Shown piece after piece: positions 5,135-5,693 of a DNA stretch of 5,693 nucleotides; positions within the stretch are counted from its first letter, which is position 1, and the number at the start of each line of letters is the position of its first letter. Origin of the DNA: Candidatus Dojkabacteria bacterium (GTDB lineage Bacteria; Patescibacteriota; Dojkabacteria; J137). The position numbers were made by a program, and so were the translations under genes. Where the stretch lies: the NCBI GenBank assembly GCA_003694175.1, contig RFKV01000049.1, forward strand, positions 1 to 5,693, read 5' to 3'. The notes below the pieces were generated by a model that was not told the origin of the DNA, ran no database searches, and saw only the letters and a list, made by a program, of their open reading frames with translations.

Positions 5135-5693
5135 ATGAGTACCCTATGTGTTTTTGGGTTTTTCATACACTTGATGTTAATTTTTAATCACTTCAAGTTT
5201 AGAAGCTTAAAGCTTGCATTGAGTGTTTTGTTTGTCTTCCTATCTGAGCTTGTTCTTTTTAAATTCTTACCTCAAAATCTAGACTTTGAGAGTTTTACTG
5301 TGTTTCTGCTTGTTAACACTACTCTATATCTGTCTCATATGGATGTTTTTAAATTCAGCATTCCAGTGTCTGCTTTGAGGTTAATACTTTTTTTTGCATT
5401 AGTTTATAACTTTTTAATTTTGTTAAACAGAATTGATAAAACTACTATACTCTCTAGTAATGTGGCATCAAATTTAATTGCAAGTATATTTATGTATTTG
5501 CTCTTTAGAATAGTTATAATATTAACGGATAGGAAAGGTATTGGTGAGGGCGACGCAGATCTCTTTGGTTTGCTGGGCTTTTTTTTCGGCTTTTCGGCTA
5601 GCTTAAGTATACTTGTATACTCAAATATAATTGGATTGATAGTTGCAATTTTTTTAATAATATTTTTAAAAATTAAACAAAAGAGTTCTGTCA
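5135..5693 (+). CDS. pilD: Prepilin peptidase, A24 aspartyl family, 3' end outside the window
   Basis: This polytopic membrane protease would remove the leader from prepilins at the cytoplasmic membrane face. The reading frame stays open to the last base, giving 186 residues. It is strongly hydrophobic, with about six likely membrane segments (roughly 26-43, 53-68, 79-99, 110-131, 147-162, 163-180). The two expected catalytic aspartates are present: Asp70 in SHMDVFKFSIP and Asp140 in the GxGD motif GEGD (137-140), followed by LFGLLGFFFG. Their 70-residue spacing is close to that of known type IV prepilin peptidases. The Lys common in GDxKL is Asp142. The N-terminal region ahead of Asp70 lacks the CxxC zinc pairs and the GSFLNV-type opening of bifunctional PilD, so this looks like a peptidase-only form. 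ATG 5135 has no SD; TTG 5123 or ATA 5111 are in-frame alternatives and a TAG at 5087 limits extension. It is 75 nt after the pilin gene and likely co-transcribed with it. Confidence 0.82.
   Translation, partial: MSTLCVFGFFIHLMLIFNHFKFRSLKLALSVLFVFLSELVLFKFLPQNLDFESFTVFLLVNTTLYLSHMDVFKFSIPVSALRLILFFALVYNFLILLNRIDKTTILSSNVASNLIASIFMYLLFRIVIILTDRKGIGEGDADLFGLLGFFFGFSASLSILVYSNIIGLIVAIFLIIFLKIKQKSSV

Noticed and set aside
31..5693. Type II secretion or competence (com) operon instead of a T4P locus
   Set aside because: A dedicated PilT-type ATPase next to PilB and PilC points to retractile T4P; no gsp-specific genes or ComEA/ComEC-like genes are present. A role in DNA uptake remains possible but nothing in the window shows it.
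31..5693. A previously undescribed system
   Set aside because: Every gene has a clear place in a known T4P machine; the unusual points are variations within these families.

Overview
The window carries one strand-consistent block of type IV pilus (T4P) genes, all on the + strand: an extension ATPase (pilB-like, 31-1860), a retraction-type ATPase (pilT-like, 1907-3232), the inner-membrane platform protein (pilC-like, 3240-4472), a prepilin (4592-5059) and the start of a membrane-embedded prepilin peptidase (pilD-like, from about 5135, cut by the window end). No RNA gene, mobile element, CRISPR array or unrelated gene was found.

The DNA is AT-rich (about one third G+C by eye) with AT-rich codon choice and few Shine-Dalgarno (SD) sites. 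TGA ends the pilC-like gene at a position natural for the family, so the genetic code is not one that reads TGA as sense. A compact pilB-pilT-pilC-pilin-pilD order, a short pilin with a conserved C-terminal Cys pair, and disordered N-terminal tails on the ATPases resemble Patescibacteria (Candidate Phyla Radiation) pilus loci. That assignment is an inference from gene style, and I cannot name the class.

Layout: the first three genes form a tight unit, with 46 nt between pilB and pilT and only 1-7 nt between pilT and pilC, which suggests translational coupling. A 119-nt gap (4473-4591) follows. It holds an 8-bp stem-loop just after pilC, a perfect 15-bp dyad, two abutting TAGTTTAA repeats and a U-rich, SD-less leader. 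This looks like a separately controlled pilin promoter. Pilin and peptidase are 75 nt apart and probably co-transcribed.

Working together: the peptidase would cut the prepilin leader at the cytoplasmic face, PilC with PilB would polymerise mature pilin into a fibre, and PilT would depolymerise it. The alignment proteins PilM/N/O and the minor pilins are not in the window and may lie outside it. Points of interest are a peptidase that seems to lack the N-terminal methylase/zinc region and has an unclear start, a PilT-like ATPase with a 105-residue acidic tail and a degraded AIRNLIRE motif, a PilB N-terminal domain lacking the RLG signature for cyclic-di-GMP binding, and the palindrome-rich pilin control region. 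I see a divergent version of a known machine, not a new system.
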